A stretch of DNA of 64,000 nucleotides from Candidatus Contendibacter odensensis (GCA_002747185.1 PDTV01000009.1:1-64000), one strand, 5' to 3'; shown: positions 17,375 to 28,228, counted from the first letter of the stretch. Program-made: numbers and translations. Notes: generated by a model not told the origin, from the letters alone.

Positions 17375-19990
17375 TTAGGTCGCTGGTTGCAAGCGTGCCA
17401 GTAATGTTCCTAGACGTTGGTTTGCAGCGATGTCCACCGCTACGCCATCACGAAATCGGGTATTTTTTTCCACCAGATCGAGAAAAGCACGAATCCAGTC
17501 AGTGTAGTAATCCTGATCGTAGGTCGATTGTTGCTCGTTAAGTTGCGGGCCATTGTGTGGTACGGCCTTTGGTGGAAATACAGGACGGGAGCCGTTGGCT
17601 AGTGGTAACGCTGGTCGTTGTTCGGGCGCCAGCATGTCGTAACCCAGAAAGTCCACATAGCGGTTTAATGTATTGGCAGTCAACCGCGCCGGCAGTGCTA
17701 CGATCTGCTCGAATTTCATGCGGAAACCGGTGACTTGCCGAACCCGCTTTATAATATGCTTCTCTAATTCCATCCGTTGTGCACCACTGATCAATTCCTT
17801 GACTAGTTCTGCCATCAGCACTTCCGGTATCTGAAAATAGTCACAGAGGGCTTTGTCGCTACTCAGGTCTTGTAGATCCTGCATCCATTCTGTGACGGCT
17901 TCGCGGGCAAACAGGGCTGCATCATCCTTGCGAAATACTGCGTCTTCGGACGCATCGCCGGCAGCGATCTTTAGTCCTAGCAGCTGTTTCATCTTTTGTG
18001 TGTCTACCGCTGTCCCAATGGTGGGTGTACCAATATTTTGGGTTTCATCGGGTAATCGCGTTTCAATACGGTAGTAAATCTCTTCCAGTTCATCACGGTT
18101 GGTTTGCAAGGCACGTAATAATTCTCCAAAGCGTTGTTTGCCAGCGCAATCGATCAGGCTGCTTGCAACGTGTCGGGCTGTTTCCAGGCGCTTTTCAACT
18201 TCCTGTTCGGGGTTGTCGCTGACATAGTAATGGCTGATACGCTCAACCATTTGCTCGCGTAGTCGTGCAATTTGTCCCGTTAATTGTTGCTGTTTCAGCG
18301 CAGGATTACACAGTGGGCGCAAATTTTCGGCAAGATAGGTAATGCCGCCATCATTAAGATTAAAGGCAGCATTCCAGGCTTGTTCCGGTGCCTGAAAATG
18401 AGCATTGGCACGAGTATCTTGCAAAAACGCCTGCCGGAACATCTCGATTCGCTTGCGTTCACCCGGTCGAATGCCGGTTTCTCGGCCTGCCTCATCGTAA
18501 TCAAAGATATGTTTGGCTTTAAAGTTAGGATTACGCAGCCAATAACTATTGCGGAAAACACCTGTGTTATCCCATCGATATGGCCATTCGTATTGCTTGC
18601 CGAAAAAGTTGAGTAATGAGCTTTCCAGGCGGGTAATCCAGCGGCCTTCTGGTGAGCGTTCACCCGCTTTTTCCTCAAATTCCATATCAAATTTGGTGAG
18701 TACCAAAAACAATGCTGTGGGTTGATTGGCACGTTGCGCGGGTGTTAGGCCATGAGTGCTGCTGATCCAGTCATGTACCATTTCAGGCAAGCTTTTCACT
18801 TCCTGATTGCTTGGGCCTATGCACAGCAACATGCTGGTCAGTTCTTGCTCGGCGCAGTAGCGCTCAAACAGATAGGCCACTTTGCCACGGAGGAATAACC
18901 CTTGCAGTGCGTCAGTGCTTTTTAGAAAATCAGGTAATTCCTTGATCTGCTCACGAGAACGCGCACCTGGAAAATCCAGCATGTCAGTGTGTTCAAAAAA
19001 GTCCCAGGGTTTTTCGCTAATCACGATTCGTAGCTCGGCAATGAGCGCAGCCACTTCGTTACGTGGCAATGTGACTTGCGCGCCTTGAGCCGTTTTGAGT
19101 ACCAAGGTTTCACCACTACCATGGCCTAAACCTTTCAATGTCTGGACATCGATAAGGCTTTGTTCCCTTGGTAACAATGCGTCTAGTCCGGCACAGGCAT
19201 CAGCCGTAAAATTGAGACGCTGCAAACCTTGGTAAAGACGGATATAAAGTTGATTGAAGGGCTCTATGTCGCCCCAGATAATGCCGAATAATCTGGCACG
19301 ATGTTGAATCGGTAAACGGGGAGCGAGCTGGGCAGCCTGTTCCCAGTAGCCATGCCGCAGTAGGCGAATGCGTTCGTACCCTTTGAAATAGCGTTCAAAG
19401 TATGCTTGTAAATCAAAAACATCTTCAGCGGTCAGTGGATCAACGGCCCGGGGTTGTGCGATTGACGCGAGTTCGTCCAGCCATTGTGTTAACTGGGCCT
19501 GTGTCAGCGGATCATCATCGCTGTGGTCGCAATCGGCGTAATAGGTGTTGCCCAGGATTTTGACCAGATCGGTTTGAGTGAGTAGCCGCATCTGTACCGG
19601 TGCGCTCGGTGTCACACCGGTTCCTGGGCATAAACTGAAACGTGTTACCAATCCGGTGGACTCCCGTCCGCCTTCGGGATTAATGTCGCGGATAAAATCG
19701 ATTTTTTGACCGGAAAAGTCAGCTAGCAAGGGGGCATTGCCCTTGCGGGCCAGCGCTGAAACCAGATAGGACTTACCCGACTGGCTGGGGCCAAAAACAC
19801 CGACACACATCGGTCGTTGTGCGGCTTGTTCCAGTCGTCGTGCCTGTGTCACCAGACGACGAAATTCCTTGGTCAGTCCGGCTTTTTCCTGACGAATGCA
19901 CTCACTGTGGTCATCCAGCCACGCTAGAAATTCATTACCAGCCTGTTTTAGCGTTTCACAATCACTGCTGAGCGTGGCATTGTTCGTCAT
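17375..19990 (-). CDS. srfC: SrfC-family protein (P-loop, dynamin-like GTPase-type N-terminus)
   Basis: 871 aa; Walker A VGVFGPSQSGKSYLVSALA, later FLVLTKFDMEF (NKxD-like), overall resembles putative virulence factor SrfC. Confidence 0.75.
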   Translation of the reverse strand: MTNNATLSSDCETLKQAGNEFLAWLDDHSECIRQEKAGLTKEFRRLVTQARRLEQAAQRPMCVGVFGPSQSGKSYLVSALARKGNAPLLADFSGQKIDFIRDINPEGGRESTGLVTRFSLCPGTGVTPSAPVQMRLLTQTDLVKILGNTYYADCDHSDDDPLTQAQLTQWLDELASIAQPRAVDPLTAEDVFDLQAYFERYFKGYERIRLLRHGYWEQAAQLAPRLPIQHRARLFGIIWGDIEPFNQLYIRLYQGLQRLNFTADACAGLDALLPREQSLIDVQTLKGLGHGSGETLVLKTAQGAQVTLPRNEVAALIAELRIVISEKPWDFFEHTDMLDFPGARSREQIKELPDFLKSTDALQGLFLRGKVAYLFERYCAEQELTSMLLCIGPSNQEVKSLPEMVHDWISSTHGLTPAQRANQPTALFLVLTKFDMEFEEKAGERSPEGRWITRLESSLLNFFGKQYEWPYRWDNTGVFRNSYWLRNPNFKAKHIFDYDEAGRETGIRPGERKRIEMFRQAFLQDTRANAHFQAPEQAWNAAFNLNDGGITYLAENLRPLCNPALKQQQLTGQIARLREQMVERISHYYVSDNPEQEVEKRLETARHVASSLIDCAGKQRFGELLRALQTNRDELEEIYYRIETRLPDETQNIGTPTIGTAVDTQKMKQLLGLKIAAGDASEDAVFRKDDAALFAREAVTEWMQDLQDLSSDKALCDYFQIPEVLMAELVKELISGAQRMELEKHIIKRVRQVTGFRMKFEQIVALPARLTANTLNRYVDFLGYDMLAPEQRPALPLANGSRPVFPPKAVPHNGPQLNEQQSTYDQDYYTDWIRAFLDLVEKNTRFRDGVAVDIAANQRLGTLLARLQPAT

Positions 19991-20067
19991 GGTCTTACAT
20001 ACTCACTGTCGGCGCTGTTCAGGAAAGGCGGATCATAATGGAAAGTGCAATGGCGTTTGCGTCTTGA

Positions 20068-21210
20068 TTATGCGGAATCCAACTGATTTTTTTGCAGGGT
20101 CAAACCTAACGTCCGCTGTTTTCGATATTCCCGGACCACAATAGCGATGATCAGTAGTAAAAGCACAGCAAGCCCACCGATAAACAGCAGGCCGGTCTTT
20201 GCTCTATGAATAAGGGATTCACAGGCAATGGTGTAGCCAGCTTCCAGTACGCTTTGCGTCGGGTCATCAGGATTGTAATATACCGTGATGGATTGACCGA
20301 CCGGATATTTTTTTAGCCAGCTTTCAGCGGTTTGGCGGTCTGCAATGGGGTGGTTACAGAAAAACAATTGATCACCTTGTTGTACGGTATCCGCTACCGT
20401 GTACGCAAAAGTGCAGTATGGCCGGTAGCCTTGCACCCGTATTTTACCTTTCGAGATTTTAGCGGTCGCCAGCTTGTTGTGTTGCACTGTGCCGGATGCC
20501 TGAAGCCAGTGGGTACTGTTTTTAGCCCACTGTAATCCCTGTTGAGCGTGTTGGTAGGTGCGGTAACCTTTGAACGCCATATAACCGGGTATTCCAGCGG
20601 TGATGATGATTATCAGAAGCATGATACCCATCATGGTCTGCATGTGCCGTGCGTAGCCTTGCCAGCTCACCAGTTTGCCTAGCAGCGCCTGTTGATTGCC
20701 TTGAAGGGCTACGATGTCATTGTCAGCTTGTAGTGCCGGGCAGTAAAGACTGACGTTTATTTCCTGCTGTGGCGGGCGGCTCCAGCGGAATGAGGGATTA
20801 ATCAGCGCGAACAGGGGTTCTTTTGGCACTATCGATTGATCCGTTGGATGCAGCGCCATGAGCGTTCCTTGTTTGTTGCTGATACCGGTTGGTGTCAGGC
20901 GAGCGTTAATGGCTGTATGTCTCTGTAATAACTGATTGGCGATGCTCATTTGTCGTCCTAGCCGACAATCCAGATACCGCAATACCAATCCCATCACGAG
21001 GATTAGCGGTAAAATCATGATCCCGCCTAACCCAAGCATTAACAGGCTGGCCAGATTCCCCGATGTCATTGCAGTAACCATCAGATACAGCAAGGTGCCT
21101 GCAGCAACCAAGAAGATCAGAAAACCAGACAAGCGTAATAGCCGGCGCGGTGCGATACTGAGTTTATGGAGGCTAGGATGCAGCGGAACGTCCGTCATGT
21201 TGCTTCTCAT
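20068..21210 (-). CDS. DUF3592-like membrane protein
   Basis: 380 aa; several TM helices; extracytoplasmic CTFAYTVADTV...NHPIADRQTAESWLKKYPVGQSITVYYNPDDPTQSVLEAG typical of DUF3592. Confidence 0.65.
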   Translation of the reverse strand: MRSNMTDVPLHPSLHKLSIAPRRLLRLSGFLIFLVAAGTLLYLMVTAMTSGNLASLLMLGLGGIMILPLILVMGLVLRYLDCRLGRQMSIANQLLQRHTAINARLTPTGISNKQGTLMALHPTDQSIVPKEPLFALINPSFRWSRPPQQEINVSLYCPALQADNDIVALQGNQQALLGKLVSWQGYARHMQTMMGIMLLIIIITAGIPGYMAFKGYRTYQHAQQGLQWAKNSTHWLQASGTVQHNKLATAKISKGKIRVQGYRPYCTFAYTVADTVQQGDQLFFCNHPIADRQTAESWLKKYPVGQSITVYYNPDDPTQSVLEAGYTIACESLIHRAKTGLLFIGGLAVLLLLIIAIVVREYRKQRTLGLTLQKNQLDSA

Positions 21211-21252
21211 GAGATTCCGGTATTGAATGATTAATGGCGACTCATCATTGGG

Positions 21253-24168
21253 CTATGGGTCACTGCTGTAAGCGGAAATGGAGAAAATACCGGTATCTAG
21301 CCAGTAACCGTAGTCATCTTTAAGCGTTTGCAACTTGAGCGTAACGACTCCACCGGGTTGTTGGTTGCCATCCGCATCAATGATATCGGTGATTTTGAAA
21401 TCCAGATCGACAGCTTCATCAGTCGATTGTTCCAGTGTGACCCTGAATGGCAAGGCCTTGGCACGGGCATCACGCGGGTGAGTGAACGTGGTGCGGTATA
21501 ACGGTGAGGCAGGCCAACGCTCAACGTTCAGTTGCCGGAAGCCCAAAAATACCGGTGCATAGAAATCAAATGTGGCTTCGGGTAAACGTGCTTTGCGATT
21601 CTCCAGATCCATGTTGGCAAACAGCACATTGTTGTGTTTGAGTTGACCGGTCTGCTCCAGCAGGCCGATGAACCGGGCAGTAGATTGCATGCCCAGATCA
21701 CGGCTACGCAGATTAAATTTATACAACTGACCTTCTGATAACGCACACACCATGGCACCGACTACCGCAGTGGTTTTGGGGTCGGTCAGTCGCCCACTGA
21801 CCGAACGGAACGGATACCAGTCGCCTACCCGATAGGCGTGTAAACTGATAATGCGATCCGGTGGTGCGGGTAATTTGGCTAGAATCACTGCCCGTACTGC
21901 CGGTAAGCGACAGGGGCGCCCGGAGATCAGTAAGTAGTCGCAATCATACAAATGTACAACTTCGCACAGGTCACTTAGCACCTGGCCGAGAATGCGACGC
22001 ACTGTCGTATCCAGTGCCAGCATGGTGGTGGAGAAGGTCACTTCAGACAACTTGAATGTCTGACCTCCAGCGGCATGCACCGCTGTTTCCAGAAATGCAG
22101 TGACCTGTTCATGTGGAGCCTTGCCCAATGGGTATACGTCTTTCAGGCGCAAGGTTATCGCCTCATTACCAACACTAAGATCGGTGTTTTCGTAGCGTTG
22201 CAGCAATGCCAGTGCTAGCGGCAAGGTAATCTGGTTCGCGAATTGTCGCCGTAAGGTTCGGTCGCGCTCGGCTTGATCGCCACGATTGGCACCAAGTAAG
22301 CGTGCCAGCAATTCTTCAGGATTATTGGCGCCGCTATCACGGATAGCGTCCAGCAGGGCAGGTAATATATTGCGCTCAATCAGGCCACAGAGCACATCAT
22401 CACCAGCAATGTTAAAACCCTCACGGAATTCCTGGGTGGGTTTTAGCGCTGTGCCTCCCTCAAGCTGATAGGCAGTAATGATTAAATCGGTTGTGCCGCC
22501 GCCGATATCGATGCTGGCTAAACGCAGGCAAGGCGATGTGCCATAGTTTTCACGCACCTGGCCAAAGACTTCAAAGAATAGCGCGGCATCACCTTGGAAA
22601 TTATGCTTAACCTCGTTATAGAGGAAGACGATTTGTGTACCGGTGGCCTCGTCCCATTGCAGGAATGGTTCAGGCGCCTGGCTCGGATCAAGACCCAATG
22701 CCTGCCAGGTGAGACGAATAGCTGTATTCACGCGACGGCTGAATAATTTGCGTTCCGCCAGCGGCATTGCTGTTGGCAGGGTCAGGATGACACGGCGCAA
22801 GCGACGTGGTGCGTCAGAGTAAACCCGCTGGTAGCGGTGTGCGGGTGAGTTGATCTGTATGAACGCTTGCAGTAATACTTCAGCGATCAGAAAGCTCATC
22901 AATGATCCACGCGAGAACAGTGCGGTCATCGCTGGTGGATCATCGCCGGTCAGTTCCTCACCATCTTCACGTAAGTAACCGACAAAGGGGCCGGTCGTAA
23001 CCGGACCACTGTTGCCACCGCTCGAACCGGCATTAAAGCGCCAGGCGTGGTAGCGGGGGTCGCTGTCCCATAGATAGCGTTTTGGGCTGGATAGGCCGGT
23101 GCTGCCTTCAGTGCCATGACTGTAATAGGAAAGAGCCTGCGCTTCGAAACCAACACGTGTGACAGTGGGCCAAATAAAGGCATTGCGACCGCTGCGGCGC
23201 GACAGTTTCTCATTACCGAAGCTGCTTTTTACAAATTCGATCCGGCTGGGAAAAGGTTGGTCATAAACACGCTCAGGATGGCTTAAATCACGCAAGGCCA
23301 AACGGTAGCTGTCATTCATATCGACCGGTTTGTCACTGCTGGATTCCATCAGTATCCCACAGGTGCGGGAGTTGCCGATGTCCAGCACCAGATCGACATC
23401 AATGGGTTGATTGAGACGGGCAGAGGCCCCTTCGCCAATAAAAGTAAAGCGTAGTTGCGGTGGTTGAATGACTTGCCGTAGCAAGGTCAGCATCGTGAGC
23501 CATGCGGCTTGGGCATCGGGATTGGTGCGCGATTCGGTTTCATCGACGCGGCGCGGCGCACGGCGGCGCAGCTCGAAATGGTGGAAACTTTCATGTAGCC
23601 ACCTATTAACCCATTGTTGCTCCAGAAACCAGTGGGTATCGGGCTCAGCGGTACTGAGGGCAAATGTCTCACCTGACTGCATATCCAGTGGACTAGGGGC
23701 AAGATAAGGTCGCCCTTTGCGGGTGTCTAGCAAGCGGGTATCGAACGCGAGTGTAACGCGATGTGTATTGCCCGCACTATCGGTGACAGGCAAGGCTGTC
23801 CAGCGCGCTCGTGCCCAGTTGGTAGGGCCGTTATCGAATACGTGATAGCCATCAGCACGGCGCTCGCGCATACGCAGGAATGGAATGGGAACCCAAACAT
23901 CTTCGAGAATGGCTAACGCTTTGGCCGCATTGAGGGAATAAACATGATCAGATTCGGCGGTACGCCCATCGCTGGTGATAAATTGACCGCTAGTGGTATC
24001 GGGGTAGAGCGAGGTCAACAAGGGGGGCTGGTTGTCAGCGCCAGCTTCCACTAAAAATGCCCGTGAAATGCGCGTTTCATCGAGGTTAAAACCAAAGTCC
24101 ATAAACTGGATGGAGGTGTTTGGAATCAAGTTGACCGTCTGGCCGAATTGCCTGAGTTTGGCCAGCAT
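21253..24168 (-). CDS. srfB: SrfB-family protein (actin/Hsp70-fold ATPase-like)
   Basis: About 971 aa from MLAKLRQFG; phosphate motifs VDLVLDIGNSRTCGILM and LRLASIDIGGGTTDLIITAYQ; SD-like purine run before ATG at 24168. Confidence 0.78.
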   Translation of the reverse strand: MLAKLRQFGQTVNLIPNTSIQFMDFGFNLDETRISRAFLVEAGADNQPPLLTSLYPDTTSGQFITSDGRTAESDHVYSLNAAKALAILEDVWVPIPFLRMRERRADGYHVFDNGPTNWARARWTALPVTDSAGNTHRVTLAFDTRLLDTRKGRPYLAPSPLDMQSGETFALSTAEPDTHWFLEQQWVNRWLHESFHHFELRRRAPRRVDETESRTNPDAQAAWLTMLTLLRQVIQPPQLRFTFIGEGASARLNQPIDVDLVLDIGNSRTCGILMESSSDKPVDMNDSYRLALRDLSHPERVYDQPFPSRIEFVKSSFGNEKLSRRSGRNAFIWPTVTRVGFEAQALSYYSHGTEGSTGLSSPKRYLWDSDPRYHAWRFNAGSSGGNSGPVTTGPFVGYLREDGEELTGDDPPAMTALFSRGSLMSFLIAEVLLQAFIQINSPAHRYQRVYSDAPRRLRRVILTLPTAMPLAERKLFSRRVNTAIRLTWQALGLDPSQAPEPFLQWDEATGTQIVFLYNEVKHNFQGDAALFFEVFGQVRENYGTSPCLRLASIDIGGGTTDLIITAYQLEGGTALKPTQEFREGFNIAGDDVLCGLIERNILPALLDAIRDSGANNPEELLARLLGANRGDQAERDRTLRRQFANQITLPLALALLQRYENTDLSVGNEAITLRLKDVYPLGKAPHEQVTAFLETAVHAAGGQTFKLSEVTFSTTMLALDTTVRRILGQVLSDLCEVVHLYDCDYLLISGRPCRLPAVRAVILAKLPAPPDRIISLHAYRVGDWYPFRSVSGRLTDPKTTAVVGAMVCALSEGQLYKFNLRSRDLGMQSTARFIGLLEQTGQLKHNNVLFANMDLENRKARLPEATFDFYAPVFLGFRQLNVERWPASPLYRTTFTHPRDARAKALPFRVTLEQSTDEAVDLDFKITDIIDADGNQQPGGVVTLKLQTLKDDYGYWLDTGIFSISAYSSDP

Positions 24169-24252
24169 ATTTCCCCCTTGAAAGCTAAGTGTGAGTATTA
24201 GTAAGTTGAGCGTAGCACGCAAATTGCAGTCAATACCACATTTAAATTGTGA

Positions 24253-25221
24253 TTAACTGTGCCAGTGGGCACGTGGATTGAAGGGTAGTGTCCGCTCCAT
24301 ATGCTGGAAGATTTCACGCGCTTTTTCTGAGTTGATAGGTGGATTGTGGATTTGCAGTACCACAAGCTGGTCACCAGCAGGCTGCCCGGGTAGTCCACGC
24401 CCACGTAGCCGCATTTTTTGGCCACTGCGGGCATTGGCCGGGATATTGAGGCTGACGGATCCGCCGAGTGTGGGGACTTCAATCTTGCAGCCCAGGGCGG
24501 CTTCCCATGGTGTAAGCGGTACATCCAGAATGATGTTACGACCTTCCAGTGTATAAAGCGGATGTGAACGGATCGATATTTCCAGGTAAAGATCACCTTG
24601 AGCACCACCACGCTTGCTGGTGTTGCCCTGACCGCTTAAACGGATTTTTTGTCCTGTGGTGATTCCAGCAGGGATTTTTACGTTCAATGTGCGCGTTTGG
24701 GTAGTCGTTTGCCCATTGGCATTACGTTTAGGCATTTGGAGATGCAGGGTACGATTGGCGCCGTGAAAGGTTTCTTCCAGCGTAATTTCCATCGTTATGG
24801 TTTTATCTTGGCTAGCGGCAGCATCATGACCGGTAAAGCCGCCCATGCCGGAAAAACCACTGTGTTGACTCGAATGGCCAAAGCTTGAATGGCCGAAGAG
24901 CGACTCAAAAAAATCGCTGAAATTATTGCCTGCAAACGGCTGTTTCGGTGGCCGTTGTTTTTGTCTTTGCCAGTTTGGTGGTGGCCGGAATTCCTGGTTG
25001 GCTTGCCAGTTACTACCCAGCCGGTCATAAGCAGCACGCTTTTCAGGATCTCGCAAGACTTCATAGGCTTCAGATGCTTCCTTGAAGTGTTCTTCAGCGT
25101 TGGGTTCCCGGCTAACATCAGGATGGTATTTTCGTGCTAAACGGCGGTAGGCCTTTTTGATAGCGTCTGTTGATGCGTTACGGCTGATGTTGAGAATTTT
25201 GTAGTAATCCCGGTATTTCAT
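24253..25221 (-). CDS. cbpA: J-domain co-chaperone, CbpA/DnaJ class B-like
   Basis: MKYRDYYKILNISRNASTDAIKKAYRRLARKYHPDVS (HPD), G/F region, two C-terminal beta domains, no zinc-finger cysteines. Confidence 0.9.
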   Translation of the reverse strand: MKYRDYYKILNISRNASTDAIKKAYRRLARKYHPDVSREPNAEEHFKEASEAYEVLRDPEKRAAYDRLGSNWQANQEFRPPPNWQRQKQRPPKQPFAGNNFSDFFESLFGHSSFGHSSQHSGFSGMGGFTGHDAAASQDKTITMEITLEETFHGANRTLHLQMPKRNANGQTTTQTRTLNVKIPAGITTGQKIRLSGQGNTSKRGGAQGDLYLEISIRSHPLYTLEGRNIILDVPLTPWEAALGCKIEVPTLGGSVSLNIPANARSGQKMRLRGRGLPGQPAGDQLVVLQIHNPPINSEKAREIFQHMERTLPFNPRAHWHS

Positions 25222-25584
25222 GCGAATTCCAAATGCGTAGCTACTGTGGTCGGTATGCTTATGAACCAGGCTACAGGATAACAGTCTCTGCAGGTTTTGA
25301 ATTAGGTTTCAAGTCGGAAATAGCCCGCCAATGGTGAGGTGAACATAAATACTCTGGTATAGGGTGGAGGTTGCTTGAAGCGAGCAACTCCATTGGCTGA
25401 ACAAGGGGCAGGGCGGTGTATTGGCTACGCCAGGCATTATACCGCTGACGATCTTCGGTTGGTGGCGGGGTAGTCTTGCGCAAGGCGGGATAGCGAAGAC
25501 AAGGCGGCTTACTCAGTTGATGCGCGGTGGCGACTAAATACCGCAGGCAAGTAGTTTGTCATGTTACTGTCAACGGAGCATCCA

Positions 25585-25618
25585 TAAAAAAACCGCCAGC
25601 AAATCCGGCTGGCGGTTA
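25585..25618 (-). terminator. intrinsic terminator on minus strand upstream of J-domain gene
   Basis: Minus strand AACCGCCAGC-cggattt-GCTGGCGGTT-TTTTTA. Confidence 0.85.
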
Positions 25619-25995
25619 AGGTACAGGATATTGAGCTTAAAACATGCCTTGCCTTAAATATTAAAGCCTAAGCGTTAGTTACTATAGTGGTTAGGCAAGA
25701 GGCGGGTAAATTGGGAAGATTGATAACCAGATTAGGGTTTGTACCTAACTGGTTTGTGGTTTTCGGGGTATTCCAGATTGAAATTTAACCGGGTCGACAA
25801 GTCGTAAAATAGACGCTTAATGGGCAGCCTTAATACTGTTATCAACATGGAGTAAATCTGGCAGAATAGAATTTGTCTGGAGTACAGGATTTTGTGCTTT
25901 AAGGGCAGGACATGTCTGGTGAGCTTGCTGTTGGTTTGTGGTTGAATTGAGTGTGAGTTGCTCACCGTCTCGAAACTCGAACATGAGTGGTGCTG

Positions 25996-26598
25996 ATGCC
26001 ATTACCCTTGAAAGCCCATAATATTCCCAATCTGATTACCTTTTTGCGGATTGTGCTGGTTGCACCTTTTTTATGGTTGTTACTAGACGAAAGTTACGGG
26101 GGAGCGTTGCTGATATTTGTTATTGCGGGTCTTTCCGATGCTTTGGATGGTTTTCTGGCGAAACACTATGGCTGGACAAGTGAGCTGGGCGGTGTACTTG
26201 ATCCACTGGCTGATAAGCTGTTGCTGCTAGGGGCAATAATAGTGTTGGGCTGGTTGAAGGTGTTGCCGGTTTGGTTGGTGGTGCTGATTGTTTTTCGGGA
26301 TGTTGTTATCGTTGCAGGCGCAATTGGTTATCACATTCTAATTGAGCGTTTTCAGGCCGAGCCGCTGATTTTAAGCAAGCTGAATACCTTTGTGCAGCTC
26401 GGCTTGGTTTTCATGATGATTACCCATCATAGCCTTTTGGGTTTGCCAGAAGGATTAATCAATGGGCTGATAATCCTGACGGCGTTGACAACGACCTGGA
26501 GCGGTATCGCCTACGTTCTGCAATGGGGGCAACGCGCCTGCCATAAAATATCGTGCTTGAACAGCCGTAGCCGTTTGTCGCGACACCAGGATCCTTGA
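25996..26598 (+). CDS. CDP-alcohol phosphatidyltransferase
   Basis: NIPNLITFLRIVLVAPF...AGLSDALDGFLAKHYGWTSELGGVLDPLADKLLL, the DG(x)2AR(x)8G(x)3D(x)3D-type signature with K in place of R. Confidence 0.9.
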   Translation: MPLPLKAHNIPNLITFLRIVLVAPFLWLLLDESYGGALLIFVIAGLSDALDGFLAKHYGWTSELGGVLDPLADKLLLLGAIIVLGWLKVLPVWLVVLIVFRDVVIVAGAIGYHILIERFQAEPLILSKLNTFVQLGLVFMMITHHSLLGLPEGLINGLIILTALTTTWSGIAYVLQWGQRACHKISCLNSRSRLSRHQDP

Positions 26599-26909
26599 AA
26601 ACAGGCAATAGTTCGGTGTAAAGCCGTATCGATTAAGAGTGCTCAGCATATATTCAGCAACCAAATTCCAGGTTGGTGCATCCAATTGGTTTTCTATCTG
26701 GATGATCTGCGTTTAAGGCATGCGCTGGCCGGGAAGGGCGCATTATAGCCGAATTGCTTTAATTTTCAAGAAGTTGTTTGGCATTGTCTGTCTGTGTTTT
26801 TGATTGGTTCCTGATCATTTCTGTTGGTTTTTCCGGGTTGTGCTGCGGATCGTGAACAAGCCGTTTATGTGCTATCGCTGTTACCAGGGCCATTCTATTT
26901 GGAGTGTCT

Positions 26910-27923
26910 ATGTACCGACTGTTGCTGCTACTTATATTGGCTTTTACTTTGCAAACCGGTGCCTGTGCAACTCGAAGCTTTAAGGCAATCCCTGTTTCAT
27001 TAAATGATAATGTGGATGTTGGTGATCATTATTCCGGTATTCGCTTGCTTGGTGCGTTGCAATTACCTGACATGGATTTGGATGGTCAGCGATTGTGTGG
27101 GTTATCAGGGTTAGCCTGGGACGAGAACGCTGGATTGTTATATGCCATATCGGATAAAGGCATCCTGTTTCATTTTCGTCCACAGTTTGATGCAAATCAT
27201 CGCTTGATGGATTTGCAGCATGTTGCAGCATACCCATTACGAGATAAGTCTGGGCAGCCGTTACGCCCACCTTATACCGATGCCGAAGGACTTGTATTGC
27301 TCCCTGGCAAACAGCAAAAGGATACACAGCTACTGGTTTCATTTGAAATCAGGCCAAGATTGGTTCGCTATAGCTCGGCTGGACGGTGGCGAGGCAACTA
27401 TCCTTTACCAAAACGGTTATACAATCGTCGAAGCTATCGAAATTCTAACAAGGCGTTGGAATCTGTTACCGTCGATTCACGTTGGGGCGTATTGGTTGGA
27501 AGCGAAGCGCCTTTACGGAAGCAGCCCAATGACCAGATTCAGTTGTTTACCAGTAAGGGCCGTTTTTGGCGCTACCCTCTAGGTGGTGCGCCAGGTAGCT
27601 CGTTGGTAGCCATGGAGTCATTATCAGCGGGTATGCTGTTAACACTGGAACGTGCTTATACAGCACCACTGCGTCCTTTGATTATCAGTTTGCGCCAGAC
27701 AGAACTCCCTATGCCAAATGCTAAAAAGGTTTTGAAAGTAAAGGACATAGCTATTTTTGACAGTAGCAAGGGCTGGTTGATGGATAATTTTGAGGGACTG
27801 GCTCATCATCGGAGTCAGCGATTTTTTATGGTCAGTGATAACAACTGTAGTGTTTGGCAAACGACGTTGCTGCTTTATTTTGAATTGAATAATGACCGCC
27901 CCCAATCAGCGATATCCCGCTAG
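26910..27923 (+). CDS. esterase-like activity of phytase family protein
   Basis: Signal peptide; GLSGLAWDENAGLLYAISDKG, YTDAEGLVLLPG, DNFEGLAHHRSQRFFMVSDNN. Confidence 0.75.
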   Translation: MYRLLLLLILAFTLQTGACATRSFKAIPVSLNDNVDVGDHYSGIRLLGALQLPDMDLDGQRLCGLSGLAWDENAGLLYAISDKGILFHFRPQFDANHRLMDLQHVAAYPLRDKSGQPLRPPYTDAEGLVLLPGKQQKDTQLLVSFEIRPRLVRYSSAGRWRGNYPLPKRLYNRRSYRNSNKALESVTVDSRWGVLVGSEAPLRKQPNDQIQLFTSKGRFWRYPLGGAPGSSLVAMESLSAGMLLTLERAYTAPLRPLIISLRQTELPMPNAKKVLKVKDIAIFDSSKGWLMDNFEGLAHHRSQRFFMVSDNNCSVWQTTLLLYFELNNDRPQSAISR

Positions 27924-28228
27924 ATAGTGTCATCAAGTTTTTTGCTCCATTAAAGTCGATGCACCAGGTGTGGACGACTGCAAGTAAGGTCGCTCCACCT
28001 TGTCCGTACCTCCCGCGGCAGCGGCCCTAATCATATCCGAAGCGTATCGGATGGCTATAGCGTGTCGTCGATGCGCTGTCATAATCGTCTATTCTTCATG
28101 GCGTGATCCGAAGGTACTCTATCATTGGCCCGTTTGCCTGACGGCATTATCTAAAAATTGGAGCAAACCACCCGGTATAGTAATGCTGAAGAAGCAATAG
28201 TACAGTCATTGCCAGGTGTTGTGATATT

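Noticed and set aside
27924-28200. Plus-strand ORF 28000-28200 upstream of phaB
   Set aside because: No start context or homologous motif; treated as intergenic.
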